Positions 1-13,116 of a stretch of 64,000 nucleotides of DNA are shown piece by piece. This DNA is from Apoda limacodes. Lineage: Eukaryota > Arthropoda > Insecta > Lepidoptera > Limacodidae. The stretch's first letter is position 1. Each line of letters opens with the position of its first letter. The notes beneath the pieces were generated by a model. It was not told where the DNA came from. It did not search any database and saw only the letters and a list, made by a program, of their open reading frames with translations. The position numbers were made by a program, and so were the translations under genes. The stretch is taken from the NCBI GenBank assembly GCA_946406115.1, contig OX291547.1, forward strand, positions 5,833,001-5,897,000, read 5' to 3'.

Positions 1-292
1 ACGTGACATGACAATTGACAGCACAGCCCTAGCAGGATTGTGTGGGGTACGGCCATCCGTGACATGACAATTATCAGCACAGCCCTAGCAGGGTTGTGTG
101 TGGTACGGCCATACGTGACATGACAATTATCAGCACAACCCTAGCAGGGTTGTGTGTGGTACGGACATACGTGACATGGCAACTGACAGCACAGCCCTAG
201 CAGGGTTGTGTGTTGTACGGACATACGTAACATGACAACTGACAGCAAACTTCTAGCAGGGTTGTATGTGGTACGGCAACATGGCGTATGAC
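1..292. repeat. Tandem repeat, 56-bp unit, about 5 copies
   Basis: The motif GACATG (or AACATG) recurs at 5, 61, 117, 173 and 229, an exact 56-bp period. Each unit carries CACAGCCCT followed by AGGGTTGTG, a short imperfect hairpin. The array starts at the window edge, so the true copy number is unknown. The last unit (from about 229) is the most diverged. No coding potential is seen. Confidence 0.9.
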
Positions 293-1077
293 AGCACTAT
301 ACAGCAGCTTGTTTTTTAAAAAAAAAAAAAATACTGTAAACTCATTGGTCTACATAAGTCACAATACTGCAGTAGGCATAATAAACAACAGAACACAGAA
401 AACAATAATTTCTATGGACCCATTCATTAGAATTAAAAAAACAATAACGAATGCAGAAGTAATTTAAATCGGTAATGTTAAACAAACAAAACACTTCATT
501 AAAACAAAACCTCAACTTGAAGTTTCTCTTTGTAACTGTAACCCAACGTTGTGTTGCTCCAAAAAGCCGTTTTCCAATTTAACTTAGCTTTGCTTGCCGT
601 CAGAACATTTTCAAATAAAAGGAAACTTATCTACTTCAGGCGTTTTACCTTTTACCTTTATAAGGGTCGATTTCATTTCACTTCGGCTTCGCCAGCGACG
701 CACTGAGGCGTTTTCACACATTGTTCTATGCCAATACCACTACATAAACAATAGCTAGGTATATTACGAGTCGTCTAGACTCTTTCGCCCTTTGATCTAA
801 GCCTTGAAGATAAAAGACTCAAGCCAAGCTCTCACACAACGTTTGTTTTATCCCAACTTAATGACAAAGAGGATTGTGTATGGTTTCTTATTATAGATAC
901 ATATATTTCGTATCGATAGTAGTTAAGTACTTACTGGCTTCCCGAAATTCAAAGCTACAATTTCCTGTACAAGTAATGCTTCTGTCGCTGCTAACTTTAT
1001 TAAAAAGGAGAGTTTTGTCTTTCTGGGTTCCATATCTCAATAGGGAAAAACGGATCACTTATTGATTACTTCGTTAT
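293..1077. other. No gene seen
   Basis: AT-rich DNA with an A-run near 319-331. The only open frame (874-1065) has no recognisable protein features and is taken as chance. Confidence 0.5.
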
Positions 1078-1080
1078 CCA

Positions 1081-1190
1081 TCTGTCTGTCTATCAGGGCT
1101 TTTTTTTCTAGGAATGCGTGGATGGATCAAGATGAAATTAATATTAAATACTTAGTGCTATGTCCCTTGAACCTGTAAAAAAATAAGATT
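1081..1190 (+). repeat. Fragment of the GCGAGTCCGACTCGC-family interspersed repeat
   Basis: A CTGTCTGTC run is followed by text resembling the 5' part of this family (the GGAATGCGTGG then GTCCCTTGAA pattern). Comparable text is at 63140-63350. It is short and diverged, so assignment is tentative; family recognition is from memory plus the in-window copies. Confidence 0.4.
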
Positions 1191-1880
1191 TCATAAAATA
1201 CGACCATTTACGCTGCATATTGTAACACTCGCAAATAAAAAAAACCGATAAGGCCTTAATACTGTGGTGAATTAAAACATATACCTAAATACCAATATGC
1301 TTCAAAAAATTGCTTATAGTTCCTTACTATAAAATATTGTCGATGTCGGGCATGGGTTCCCTTGTAAATTAAAAAAAGATACATAATCCAAATAAAAAGT
1401 AAGTTACCGTGTTCGTTTTATGTAAAAGGAATATGGTTATGCTAAAAAATAAAATGTTTTATTAGAAATACAAAAACATCCACATCAAAGCACCCTGGCC
1501 AGCCCAAAACAAGACTTACGGCATCATACACATAACGGTATACATAACTAATTTTTCACCGATTGAATTAAAAAACTGATGCTCTATTCATGAAACTTTT
1601 ACAAATATCTAAATCATCGAACTCTTAAAAAAATTACTTTAAAATAACATCGCACCTGAATCGTATCTATTATCATCGATTAAAGTTCGAGAGCGCAACA
1701 CGAAATGATTGTACAATTTTCAGAGACAGAGGTGCGACGACATGTAGACGTGACAGCTTATCTTGATTTCGATTTCTAATTCTTTTTTGGCCAACGAACT
1801 GGTGACGAACTTCAACACGCACAATGAGAATCGATTTCAAATCCAACACTACTACTGTGGACTTTATAGCACAATTACAA

Positions 1881-2340
1881 TATTTTGTCATTAAAGCATG
1901 AGATTTGGCAGACATGTTACCTAGGTGCCCATAGTGCAAAACGCCCGGGAGACTGCGGGAGCCACCCTGCTGGGAATAGGGCGAAAACGGGGTAAAGTTT
2001 GCTGACGCTGATCGCCCTTTTGGATGTCATATATGTAGATATATTTATCATATGGATAGATCATTTTTTTAAATACGTTGTAGAATTATTTTTTAAAGTT
2101 GAATGTATTTAGGTTTTTATTCAAGTTTTCCGAATTATTAGCTATCTTTAAATATTTCGAGACACTTTACCTATTAGCTATAAATAAATAGATATGACGT
2201 TCTAATAGGCGCAAAGCGTAAGCAAACTTCACCCTGTCGCCCGCTCCCCAGCAGGATAGCTCACGCCTTTTCCCGGGCGTTTTCCCGGTAACACCTAAGT
2301 AACGTCTGTGCCAAGTTTTATGCTTTAATGACAAAAATAT
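1881..2340. repeat. Imperfect inverted repeat, about 150-bp arms
   Basis: Arm 1 (1881-2032) and the reverse complement of arm 2 (2192-2340) align along their length. Shared blocks include TTTGTCATTAAAGCAT, AACGCCCGGGA, CCTGCTGGG and AAGTTTGCT. Identity is roughly three quarters by eye. The arms are GC-richer than the roughly 160-bp AT-rich spacer. This could be a foldback element or two copies of one repeat in opposite orientation. No target duplication was found. Confidence 0.8.
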
Positions 2341-3407
2341 TATTTCCTATACATGTGATGTTTCATTTAATTTAAGTCGTCACTTATTAGCATATAATCT
2401 TATAATCGTAAGCAAAACAAAAAAAATCTATGCTTTAACGTGTTTTTTTTACATATCCAAAACCTGAAAAGTTTTAAAAATTGTATGAAAGAAAACGGAA
2501 CCTTATTTGGTCATATCTGTCTGTTCGTATTTCAGTTAAAATTCAATATTAAGATAACTTTCCATACATAAAACTGAGTCGTAGGTATGTACTTATATGA
2601 TTTATCATGGATTACTGGTTGGAAGCGAGGAATTAAAAAAGGCCATTAAACTCATAGATTTAAAATACCTACAACATTTTGATTTAATACACTCTGTGTG
2701 ACAGCCCTAAAACCTGCACCTAATGGGGGCACTGGCCTTTTAGTTAAGAAAAGTGATTAATCGACAGTTGGTCGCTACTTCCTACCCTCGGCGACAGCGC
2801 TTTATGTAGAGGGCGTACCTGACTTCGTCGATGTAGTGCCGAGATTCAGGTCAATTTTATTAAGTCAAGCGAGGAAATTTTGCCTTTCTTAATTGAATAT
2901 TGATTAACGTCAATTGCTATTTATGCATAATTTGCTTCTTCAAAATTTTGTACTTTCTATTCAATGTACGTTTGTGTACTTTTTGTTTTTAAAATACTTT
3001 AATTCTTACTTTTTATGATACGCTTTCATTCGAAATATTCAAATAGCGTTTTTATAACTTAAAACAATTTCAATGGTTTCTTTTAATTAGGTACTCAAAA
3101 CTCATATGATATGAAAACTTTGGAAAGATTACAAGAGTCTTCTTACACAAGACTACTGTATTTGTATTGCTTAGATGTGCACACTAAACATTGTTTGTTT
3201 ACATTGATATGTTCATGCAGGAGGTTTTGTTTTGTTCAAAGGTTGCCAGAAAAATACTCTTGTCGAGAAGTAAGTGATTCAAAACTTGCATTTTTCATTG
3301 AAATAATATTAAAAATTGCGTAATTGAACACTTTCTAGTTTGCCACGTTTGTAACTAAAATTTTGCTACTTTGGATTGGTACCTATTTTATTTTACTTTT
3401 TATTTTT
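2341..3407. other. No gene seen
   Basis: Mostly AT-rich. A GC-richer patch at about 2700-2880 (CTCGGCGACAGCGC, then GACTTCGTCGATG) looks like a worn interspersed repeat, but I cannot name it. Confidence 0.4.
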
Positions 3408-3800
3408 AGTTAATACCACTAAGCCTGCTTGATATTAAGCAGTCACTGTAACCTTTGGACGCTTGCCACACCAGAGCGTTGCCGACCCCTAACTGTAGTT
3501 CTTGGAGGAAAACCTCATTTCACAACCGAAGCGAAGCGGTAGGAACGCACCTCTAAAACCGCACAGCATCAATAATTTCTAAGGTGTGATGATAAATTCC
3601 CCGCCGATGGCGAACTGTGCGATGGTCGATAGTACCTAGCCATTGGCATAATTTCGAACAGTTCCTCAGAAAACAGCCCCTTATACAACTCAGGGAGGAA
3701 AAACTGTTTCAGAATATGAAAGTTGCATACCGCTTGTGAGTAGATAGAATATTATATCTGCTCGTTGTTGAACCGCGTAAAATGGCCAAGGGCCAAAGTA
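3408..3800 (-). mobile_element. Old fragment of LINE family A (3' end of ORF2)
   Basis: Matches the 3' part of the LINE at 34847-36602 in the same orientation, from the TACCACTAAG tail through GTTGCCGACCC and CCGCCGATGGCGA to GTTGTTGAACCGCGT. Many substitutions and indels show it is an old copy. No open frame survives. Confidence 0.85.
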
Positions 3801-5645
3801 TTGCTTGCTGCGACGCAGTCATAGTTGAAACTGGTTGAAAAATACAGTGCAATAGTAATGATATCCAGGAATTAAATGTCGATATTTTGCTCTTTTAACT
3901 TGAACTCAATACTTTTTTATAATATTTCATAAACGCAGTAGTTAATCTATTATATTTTTTCAATTTTGAAATGCTGAATTCCACATTTTGTATTAATTCA
4001 AAAGCTACAATTAACAATTAATTAATTGTAAATTGCAATTACATTTTGGGCAACGCTAATTGGTACCTTAACTTTTACTGTGACAACATATACAGCTCTG
4101 CTGATTTCAAATATTAATACAAAAAGAATAACGTAGTACCTGAGCTATATCTGTGCCAAAGCTCCGCTCAAATGGGTATAATAAATAACCAGGAATGCAT
4201 CACAAAAAGCACAATGTTTAACAACAAGCTCGATTCTGGTTTAATATTAGAATTTCATACAATGTTACTTTATTAATTATAGCTGACCTGAAGTATATTG
4301 AATTTAGTTCCGTAAGAGGAATGTAAGCTCACGTCTTTCGAGTTAACTGTTTATTTTCAAACAATTTATCGGAAGTTGATACAAAGTAAGACTTTCTATA
4401 AAAATAAATTTTCAACCGAAGTCTTCGAGTGAATTCGATGCATAAGAAGATTTGTTCGGGCAAAAACAAAAGATTTAGGTATCCGGCACGTTCTTGACCA
4501 GTTTTTGCTATTTGACTGCAGGTTGAGTATTCTTACTTAATGATTTTTTGCGAGAGAAATTATGAGCTACGTCTAGAATTTTTAGAAAACACAATACCTA
4601 AATAGACAATTTTAAAAGATTATATTTAAACGCAAATATAGACACAACAAACATTTATCGAAAGTAAAACCGTCATACATGACAGATACATACATACAAA
4701 TCTAACAATCTAACTTTGCGATTAAAATGACGTTTAACAATTACAATTAATGAGTTTACTGAACATTGGCTGACTGTGCTGCCGCATTTTCACGACTTCC
4801 GTGTCGTGCATTGTCGCATACACACAATAAAAACTCGTTGCGCATTATGGTCACATCAAACCTTTTACAATGTTACTGTTTTTTAAAAAGCGTTATAAGT
4901 ATTAGGATAAAGGAGGAAAAAGGGGATGTATTTCCATGATTCTAACATGAACTTATCAATTTCACAGTTGACGTATGTTTCTAAAACCAAAGAGAATATG
5001 ACAACAAAACTGCATTTAATTATTTAACCAGTTAAGTTTTAGAAAAATGGCTTAGATCAGTTTCGGATTAACTGTTTGAAAACTGTTGATTCACAATTGA
5101 TAGACGTCTCTAATCGCATTTAAAAATTGATAATCAGTTTTGCGTTTCCAACCTCTACCTATATCAAATAATAAACAAAAAATAAACCTTAATTTTGTTT
5201 TTTTTTTTTGTATTTAGCGCTTTGGCTTTAGCAGAAGTCAAAAAATGTACAAGAATTATAATTTAAGAATAAAAAATGTGTAGGTAACTAAAAATAGTAA
5301 AAATATTATTTTCTAAGAAAAAAAAACAGAGAGGTAAAATCTGTTACTTTGACATAATATTAAAACCGGACACCAATTATTTCTTACCCACATGTCAACC
5401 ACAAATATAGGTAACAGATTTAACGAAGTACCTTATAATTTGATTGTTAGTGGTAGTTAGAAGTAGATAATTATATACCACTATACGTTTATATACGTAT
5501 ATATCATTGATTAGATACTCGTTGAAACCGCACGATGACAACATCATTGATACATTGTAATTTACTTTTGCACTTCACTAACAATTACTTGGCTCTCCTA
5601 AAATCTTTTTTAATACCTAGACACGTTTATTTGCGAAAAGTCTGC
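3801..5645. other. No gene seen
   Basis: AT-rich sequence with homopolymer runs (for example T-run near 5199). I see no exon-like codon pattern, RNA gene or recognisable repeat. Confidence 0.4.
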
Positions 5646-6140
5646 TGTTTAACCGACTTCACAAAAGGAGACTTCAATTCGCCGGAATCTTTTTTTTTTA
5701 AGTATGTTCTCCGATGAGTCAAATACGCCTGGACCGATTCAAGAAATTCTTTTTTTATGTAAAAGGGTATACTTCCCAGGTGGTCTCATATTAATGTAGT
5801 AAATTTATAACCTAAACTTTTGGAGAAAAAATTTATTGAAGATAATTTGGAACCGGTACAACGCCTTCTATGTTTATGATTGTATAACGAAATTTACGAG
5901 TATAATTGTTTTTAGTGTACGAAAAAAAGGCATCGTCACTCAAAAGTAAAAAAATAATAACTTTTTAAATAAAAAACAACTGGCTTCAAAAAGATGCACG
6001 TAAAAGGTAAAAATAATTACTTATTTCCAAAAATCTGATCAGAATTACAGTTTGAAGTTGGTCTCTTTGTACTTTAACAGGTTATATGACATTTTACTTG
6101 CATGACACCAACTTCAAACTGTAACATTACTTAAGTCCTA
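5646..6140 (+). mobile_element. Interspersed repeat, CGACTTCaaaaagg family, copy 1
   Basis: Begins AACCGACTTCACAAAAGG and contains CGCCGGAATC, GCCTGGACCGATTC and, near the far end, ACTGGCTTCAAAAAGATGCA. A second copy lies at 25985-26520 on the other strand with the same block order. I remember this as an abundant lepidopteran family. It has no coding capacity here and the class is unresolved. Confidence 0.7.
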
Positions 6141-6882
6141 TTTTTTTAAAGTCTGAAGTTCTATAAACACATTATTTGAGTAAATTACCTAACTAGTGAA
6201 GTTAGTGTAGTTTTTTTGCTCAAACAATATCGACCTCAAAAACTCTTGCGATCGCAATCGACCGTTTGGGCACCTCTGATCTAAATAAATAATGTTGTTA
6301 AGAAAGAAAACAAAACAAGAATATATAAATAAATTTAAATAGATGATTTATTTTATTGTTATTTTCACGGTACGTGGGTTACGAATGAATGCACTTCTTA
6401 TATACTACTGTTTTTAATTTGCTAAGTTATATCCATTAGTAATCAATTTGTAAGGTAGTGAATGATTATCACGCCAAGTTATTAATAGTTTGCCGCGCTA
6501 TTATTATAACATGATTGTAGGTAAGTGATGGATGCACGCGTGAATGCGCTTGGTCTGTTCATAGAGACAGCAACGGTCTACTGGACTGAATGGGCATGCT
6601 TACCTACTATATTATTAAAAAGCTATATAATATTGCCAATGTGCATGGCACGATGAGGCACGATCATACAGCTGGATGATTTTATCGCATCTCATACAAA
6701 TTTAAACTTTAAGCTATTTAAATTAGACTAGTGCTTGAAAAGGAACCAGTAAATTAATATACAAATAAAAGACATACATTATTTATTTTTTAAACCTAAC
6801 AGCCTAGGTATATATATCATTTAGTATGTTTATAGTATGGTTATATATTAGCTAGAAGCCTCGCTTTTTTTGACAAAACAAT
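6141..6882. other. No gene seen
   Basis: AT-rich; nothing supported beyond low-complexity sequence. Confidence 0.4.
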
Positions 6883-7290
6883 GAGTGTGTTCGTTTTGGG
6901 ATAAAGAGTTCCCACGTTTGATAGTTTTCACACTTTTGAAAACGCTAGTTTTGCCACCAACACCTATCGTTCGTGTAGCTTTAAAACGTTACTAATTTTG
7001 GTTGCAAAAACGGTTGACGTACACACACAAAGATTAACACACACAGACAATAACATAAACAATGAATATGCAATAATAAGCACTCTGACAGATTTACACC
7101 AAAACCCCACCTCCAGACATGGGTCGAAAGTTTCATTTTTTGGTGGCGAAAGTGACAAAAATAACAAAAATATCATAAACGAACGCTTGACAGTTTGTTT
7201 GAAATGATACTACAATTGTGATATTTTGACAGCAATGCAAAATAAATAAATGGCAAAACGAATAAATGACATTTTCAAAGCGTGTAATGA
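6883..7290 (-). mobile_element. Harbinger-like MITE, decayed copy
   Basis: Begins GAGTGTGTTCGTTTTGGGAT and matches the reverse complement of the intact element at 33773-34211 almost throughout: AGAGTTCCCACG, TTTTGCCACC, ACCCCACCTCCAGACATGGG, GTGACAAAAATAACAAAAAT. The far end beyond about 7235 is eroded and its terminal inverted repeat is not recognisable. The small open frames on both strands here are by-products. Confidence 0.8.
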
Positions 7291-8109
7291 ATTTGGTTTT
7301 TATGGAAGTCAGTTAAATCATTAGAATGTGTTGTAACCTAGTGCAAAGATTCTGCTATATTAGAATTTTACTTTCTGGCCTATATCTCCCTTTGAACTGA
7401 AGCTAGTTATGCTACTTAAAACAAGGATGACGCGATATGTAACTGAGCGTGCGTAAATAGTGCAGCTACATTTCAACTCACTGAGATTTTCATCGAAATA
7501 TATGAAATAAATCAATAGTTTAATACACGTCATTGCTATCAAAAAAAAACATTTTTCCCAGGGTTAAGGCACTGTCACGGATATGCTTTAGCAACGTTGT
7601 AAACTAATAGCACTTAGAACTTTGAAGATTTCTTTGCCAACACTTTTTAAAAAAACAGTGAACAGGGGCCAGTTTATGATTTGTATCTATCAAACAAAAT
7701 TTCATTAATCGTGTTTTCACATTTTTTAGGCTTTGGACCATATCCTGAAAAACACAATCATTAAATTTCAGTCGGATCTGCTTAGTCGATCCGGAGAAAA
7801 CTTAGCAAAAAAAAAATTTAGGTAGTTTAACCTCTTAAGAGAACACTCCACGTAACACGCTCCATACAAACATACGCTCGTATATACATACGTATGCGTA
7901 CGTATGTAGTTGTATTTGGTCGAAAGAAATACAGGATTTTTGTTTATTATAATAATGTTAAAAGATAAATAAAAGATTTCTGAGGATTTTGGAAAACCAC
8001 ATACACAAATATATATGATTTCAGATCCTGTTAATGTGTGTTTAATAAGTAAATGTCAAAAATAGAGTAAATTTTGTATTATACGGAAGTCTTCACTAAA
8101 CAAAATTAG
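7291..8109. other. No gene seen
   Basis: AT-rich, with a TACGTATG-rich palindromic patch near 7878-7910. No gene supported. Confidence 0.35.
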
Positions 8110-8265
8110 TAATAATGAAAATTTCTGTTGCTTGCGCTCTGGTGCCAGGAAACGTCCATTTCGTTGTTCTGGAGCTAACGACGTTGACAAATGGCTGAAC
8201 GACCGCTGCTTCGGTGCCAGCACCAGCCCCGAGGTCATTACAGCGCTGTCAACACTAGATGGGTT
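8110..8265. repeat. GC-richer patch with TCTGGTGCCAG-like internal repeats
   Basis: Three related motifs, CTCTGGTGCCAGGAA, TTCTGGAGCTAACG and TTCGGTGCCAGCACC, are spaced 35-70 bp apart. On the minus strand they give a short frame with a repeated LAPxQR pattern. This is more likely a piece of a worn repeat than a gene; no start context or homologue is recognised. Confidence 0.3.
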
Positions 8266-8922
8266 ATATCATATTGTTATTACAGAAAATAGTTAAGTAC
8301 ACAAGATGTCTGCTTCCTTAGTGATGTTAAAACACCTTAATTATTATAGCACAGATTAGACGTAAGACCTATGAATTAATAAGTATTGAGTACTATAGAA
8401 CTTAAATTAACCCTAACTAATATATATATACCTAATCTATCATACATGACTTATACAGTGAAAGTTCCTTTCGTTTCCATAGTTTACGATCTGCCTAAGA
8501 ATTTTGTGATATGCCGGATTTTACGATCGGCCGCCGACATATGTAAATAGAGATTGATTCCCCGTTGTAAAATTTTGCAATTAGGTACGTTGTTGTCATA
8601 ACACACAGCATTTTCAGCTCATTGCGGATCTAACTATACATTGAGATCATCATTGCTAGTATATTATTTATATCGTAGCGTAAGCTCAATGCGTGGTTAG
8701 TACTATTTATATCTAAAAAGCTTCTTGGCTATACCTACACGTATATTATTTTAATTAATTAAACTATGTTTATTAATAATTAGTCGTTTACTATATGTTT
8801 ATAGGTACTTTAGCGCCTAAACCTATTTTTTATTTTAATTAATTATTCAATTAATCCATCTAGATCTTCATTCGTAACTTAAATAAGGATTTGCTCTTGT
8901 ACTGATTTAGTTTTTTTTTACT

Positions 8923-8928
8923 GATATA

Positions 8929-9018
<90 letters not shown>

Positions 9019-9034
9019 TATATATATATATATA

Positions 9035-9070
<36 letters not shown>

Positions 9071-9092
9071 TATATATATATACTCTCTGTAT
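8923..9092. repeat. (TA)n microsatellite with interspersed ATGTACAT
   Basis: Long alternating TA broken at intervals by TATGTACATA. Both strands translate to Tyr/Ile repeats, which are low-complexity artefacts. Confidence 0.95.
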
Positions 9093-9172
9093 ATGTGTAC
9101 TTGATAATAATAAAATTGTATGTTCTTTTTCTTACAAATATAAAGAAAATAAATAATGCAAATATCTAACAA

Positions 9173-9340
9173 ACTTTTCTGACTCGGTGTAGGGTCGCTG
9201 GTGTCGTCTTATTCTATTTTAATACACCCATTTAAGTTTTGTTTTCGACCACCGGGTCAGAATAGTTTGTTGTATATATATAAAAGGTAGCGGTATTAGT
9301 TTGGGTTTGCGTTTCTTAAACTAAGGGCAATTATCTGATA
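9173..9340 (+). repeat. Interspersed repeat family D, partial copy
   Basis: Shares AACTTTTCTGAC, GGTCGCTGGTGTCGT and GACCACCGGGT, in that order, with 31033-31135. Class unknown. Confidence 0.5.
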
Positions 9341-10552
9341 AAGCATTAATATTAATAGTCAATTTAGCAAATATAGATAACCATTTTGTCTTAACATTAA
9401 TTTCAGTAGAAGCCTACCTTTTGGACGTTTTTAGGTAATTAGTGCTTGTTACATTTGTATCGGACAGAGGATAGCAGGACCTCGTGAAAAGGCCAAAATA
9501 TATAATGAGGGTATACGTCACAAAATTATGGTTACGTTAATTAATAACCCCGCGTTAGAAGCAATTAAATCTCCACACAGTACGGTTAAAGCGAAATTAT
9601 GCTCGTCACGCCTCTAATTATGGGGCGATTAGCCGATGGGGCAAGTCATGAGATAAATGATTATTTTTGCAAAAGAAAAATGATACAGTTGCTAACAACT
9701 ACGTGTAAGATGTAGGAAAACCTATATCGCACAAATATTACCTTTTAATTTCCTAAAAAAATCCGTGAATTGGAGGAAAGGTTTGTAGGTATGTTTGTTT
9801 GTCGTCACGTATATACATATCACGTATGTAAAGCCGCGCGGAACACCTAGTACATAATGATATGAGTAACTGGGACACAATGTTATAAATTTATAATTAA
9901 TTAGTAATTTCACAGTAATTGTTAAAAGACTACAGGTGTAAAAAACTTTAGCATATATAATACATTTTATTAATTAGTAGCTTGACAATTAATGAAAAAA
10001 AAAATATAAACATATACGTATTATAAAACAGCAATGAATACTAAACGAACATACCACATGGCGAATACCGCAAGACAGTCTCAAAACTTATAAAGATCTG
10101 CGCTGCAATCAGCTGTATCTAAAATCTGAAGCTGTACAATCTGCTTAACTGTTACTTGGAAAATGCTTTACTCCATAAACGACTTCTTGAAGAAGAAACT
10201 ACGAGAATGCTCTATCAACATTAGATGATTATATGATGACATTAGATGACATCACTACAAATTCCATGATATGCAAATATATTGTTATATGCAAATTAAA
10301 TATTACTTTTAGTAGAAAAACTAAAAAAACATCATGTAATTATAAGCTAATTAAGTATGTCTAACATTGCTCTTTTACCACTGATGTATTTTGTGATGAT
10401 TCGATATAATGCAGCCATGTAAATCAAAATCGCCGTAGAACCAGATTGGGGTCTGCCTAGGCCATGCAATCTGCAAAATGTGTAGTTTAGTTAAGGAGAT
10501 TCTGACATATCTCTGTGTTTTACCGCTTGTATGATAGGATGTGTAATGAAGG
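9341..10552. other. No gene seen
   Basis: AT-rich with short frames lacking protein-like composition. Nothing supported. Confidence 0.4.
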
Positions 10553-10740
10553 TTTGTTCGAAATGACGCCCACGGCTACTTGCTACCATCGCACCTTTCG
10601 CAGGTATCGAGGATCGGCAATGCATTAAACCTTACACCATAGAACCCAATGGTCACGTAAGTACACTGCGGTTTCAGAGAAATTTCCTCCCGCAAACGCT
10701 TATAGGTTGTGGAATGATGCCAAGGTTTTCTCGAAGTTAG
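10553..10740 (+). mobile_element. Fragment of LINE family A
   Basis: Reads in the coding direction through sequences matching the C-terminal ORF2 region of the 34847-36602 copy: ATGACGCCCACGGCTACTT, CTACCATCGCACC, GCGGTTTCAGAGAAA, TTCCTCCCGC and GTTGTGGAATGA. Broken by substitutions; no open frame. Confidence 0.85.
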
Positions 10741-13116
10741 CTATATACATGTACCTACTTACTTTATAAAAACCATCTTATTATTATATAGACTATAATT
10801 AGTATGGACACTAGAGTTAAGAGGGCACCAGATACCAAGCAATTCTAATTATTTAATCAATTTTCATAACAATGAAATGCAATACACGCTTTAAAAAATT
10901 GCACAAGTGTTGAAACAATGGTCACTTTCAGATTTTTTATTGCATTAAATACAATAAATGAAAATCACTCAGTAAGGTAATGCACTAGACAAAAGCAAGT
11001 TTTATGACATATATTTTTTTCAATACCTTAGGTGCTATAGTTCAGCCGCAAAATTTGCACAAAAACTGCGTATTTACGCGATCTAGCCTATACCGCAGCC
11101 TTAAAGAATGCTAATCTTTATCATGCCTATTGCACCAGGTATCGAAACATTAGCATAGACAAACAACATCACACAAATTACGTAAACCGGTTTCTATAAA
11201 AACGACTTTACAAAAAACATTACTGTTCTTTTATGACCTACGCTAACTCCGACCACACCAAGTAACAGATACACATTTCGTTAGATAGAAAACAAAAAGT
11301 GATAAAAAACTGAGAATAAAGGGCCAATCAATAGTGTAAACGGGGCAAGTACCTATAAGAAATAATACGCAGGCCTTCGTCTATCATAGTTACTAGTGTA
11401 CTAACGATGACGGTCATACAAACATAATATCCTATACCTACAATTACACGATCAATATTTATATGTTAGTTGTGTTATGTATATATATTGATTTGTATAT
11501 TGTTTGTTTGTAATCGCGTTCTTGCACACGGTTAAACGATTTCTATAATATTTACAATATGGCGATTTACGGGAGCGAAAAATCGATCTAGCTGGATATC
11601 TCTTATTTTGGATCTGTTTGTCCACTTTTACTCTTCTTGACTCAGTTCCGGCTGAGTTTAGATATTTTTTTACTCAGTTCCGACTGAGTTTAGATATAAC
11701 TGAGTTATACTATGTTTTGTTCATTGCAGTATTCTTAATTTAAAAAATAAAAAGATTTGGTTGATGGCTACGCGAAAAAAAAACTAAATCTATAGTAATG
11801 ACAACAGTTACTTGTCTACTTTCAACCTTTATAACTCGTTCCCGACTGAGTTCAGAGGAATGTCAGTTTTGTTCACTGTAGGTACCATTTTTTACGAAAA
11901 TAAAAAGGTTGGTGGCGGCGCGAAAAAGGCACCAGTTTCAGGTGTTTTTTCATTCACATTTGTTCCGTGTATCAACGCACAGAAAACAAACTTGTCTTAC
12001 CTGCGCAAAATGAATGCTAATATCGTTATAGAAATAGCCACTCGAAGCAAAGTTCGGTTTCCCAGACAGTACGAGTAACAATGCGCAAGGCAAACTGCTG
12101 TACACAGCGTACTATCCTTTTCTGTAAGCATTTTTTTCACACCTCTGTCTACCAGCACTAGGTCATTGTAGAAGGCTGAAATTCTGTTTATTTAATAACC
12201 TAAAGGGCATTCATAGGAACCGTACAGTTCCAAGTCTATAGCTTCATTAATTTAGAAGTTATAGGGATGCAAAGCTATACTGACTGACTGACTGATTCGT
12301 GATCATCAAAATAGAAGTAGTACTTCCCCAATACCTAGAGGTAAAATTTGGCACAGAGAGGTTTTAATACTTACATAAAGGGAAAACTATCAAAACCTGG
12401 AATTTCGAAGAGTACCTGATGTGAAATCTAAGCCCAGACAAACTATTAGAGATATTGAAATGCCGCTTTAGTAACAATATTTAATCTGATGATTGTTTTT
12501 TTATAGCACATAAAAATCGAAAGTCTGGGTACCAGATATGGAATTTTAGGAGGACCACCAAACTTTAAGAGCAATTGAAATGCCGCCTTAGCAAAATTTA
12601 TTCGATCTGATGTATGAAAAATGGTTTAGACTGTGGTACATACATAATTGGGTATCTACACTTCAAGTGCCTACATACAATTTTTGTGCAAAACTTTTCT
12701 GCATGGGAGGGAGAAAAAGAAGTCTAAGCAAATATACTTAAATTGGTGAAAAGTACCTAATCAAATGTTTAAAAAATTATAGAAGTAGGTTTGTCCCAAA
12801 TAGGAATTGCAATCCCGCAGCTCATTCAATCCCGCGGGTTCACGCATCTTTGAAATTTTGTTATAAAATCAAATTGAAACTACAGATTTTTGTGTAAAAA
12901 TCAACTTTTATTAATCACTAGACTTTGCAAGCGGCTCCGCCCGCCCTAAATTGGGTTATCGGCGTGGAACTCCTTAATTATATCAATGAAGTTTGCTATA
13001 GCAAGCTATAGGTGTAGGTATAGTTCGTTCAACTCTGCTTTATTTATTACCGCGGAAACTATTGAATTTTTCGGGATGAAATGTAGCCTATACGCTATTC
13101 CAGGACCTAACCTATT
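10741..13116. other. No gene seen; short local repeats
   Basis: Two direct copies of ACTCAGTTCC(G/A) with GACTGAGTTTAGATAT or close variants lie at 11640-11698, with a weaker third at about 11836. Two related stretches containing GAAATGCCGC(C/T)TTAG occur near 12455 and 12580. The segment at 13022-13110 (ACCGCGGAAACTATTGAATT then ATGTAGCCTATACG) resembles a lepidopteran interspersed repeat I remember. The open frame at 11812-12078 has no recognisable domain. Confidence 0.4.

Noticed and set aside
8918..9172. Open frames rich in Tyr/Ile on both strands
   Set aside because: Pure translation of the TATA/TGTACA microsatellite.
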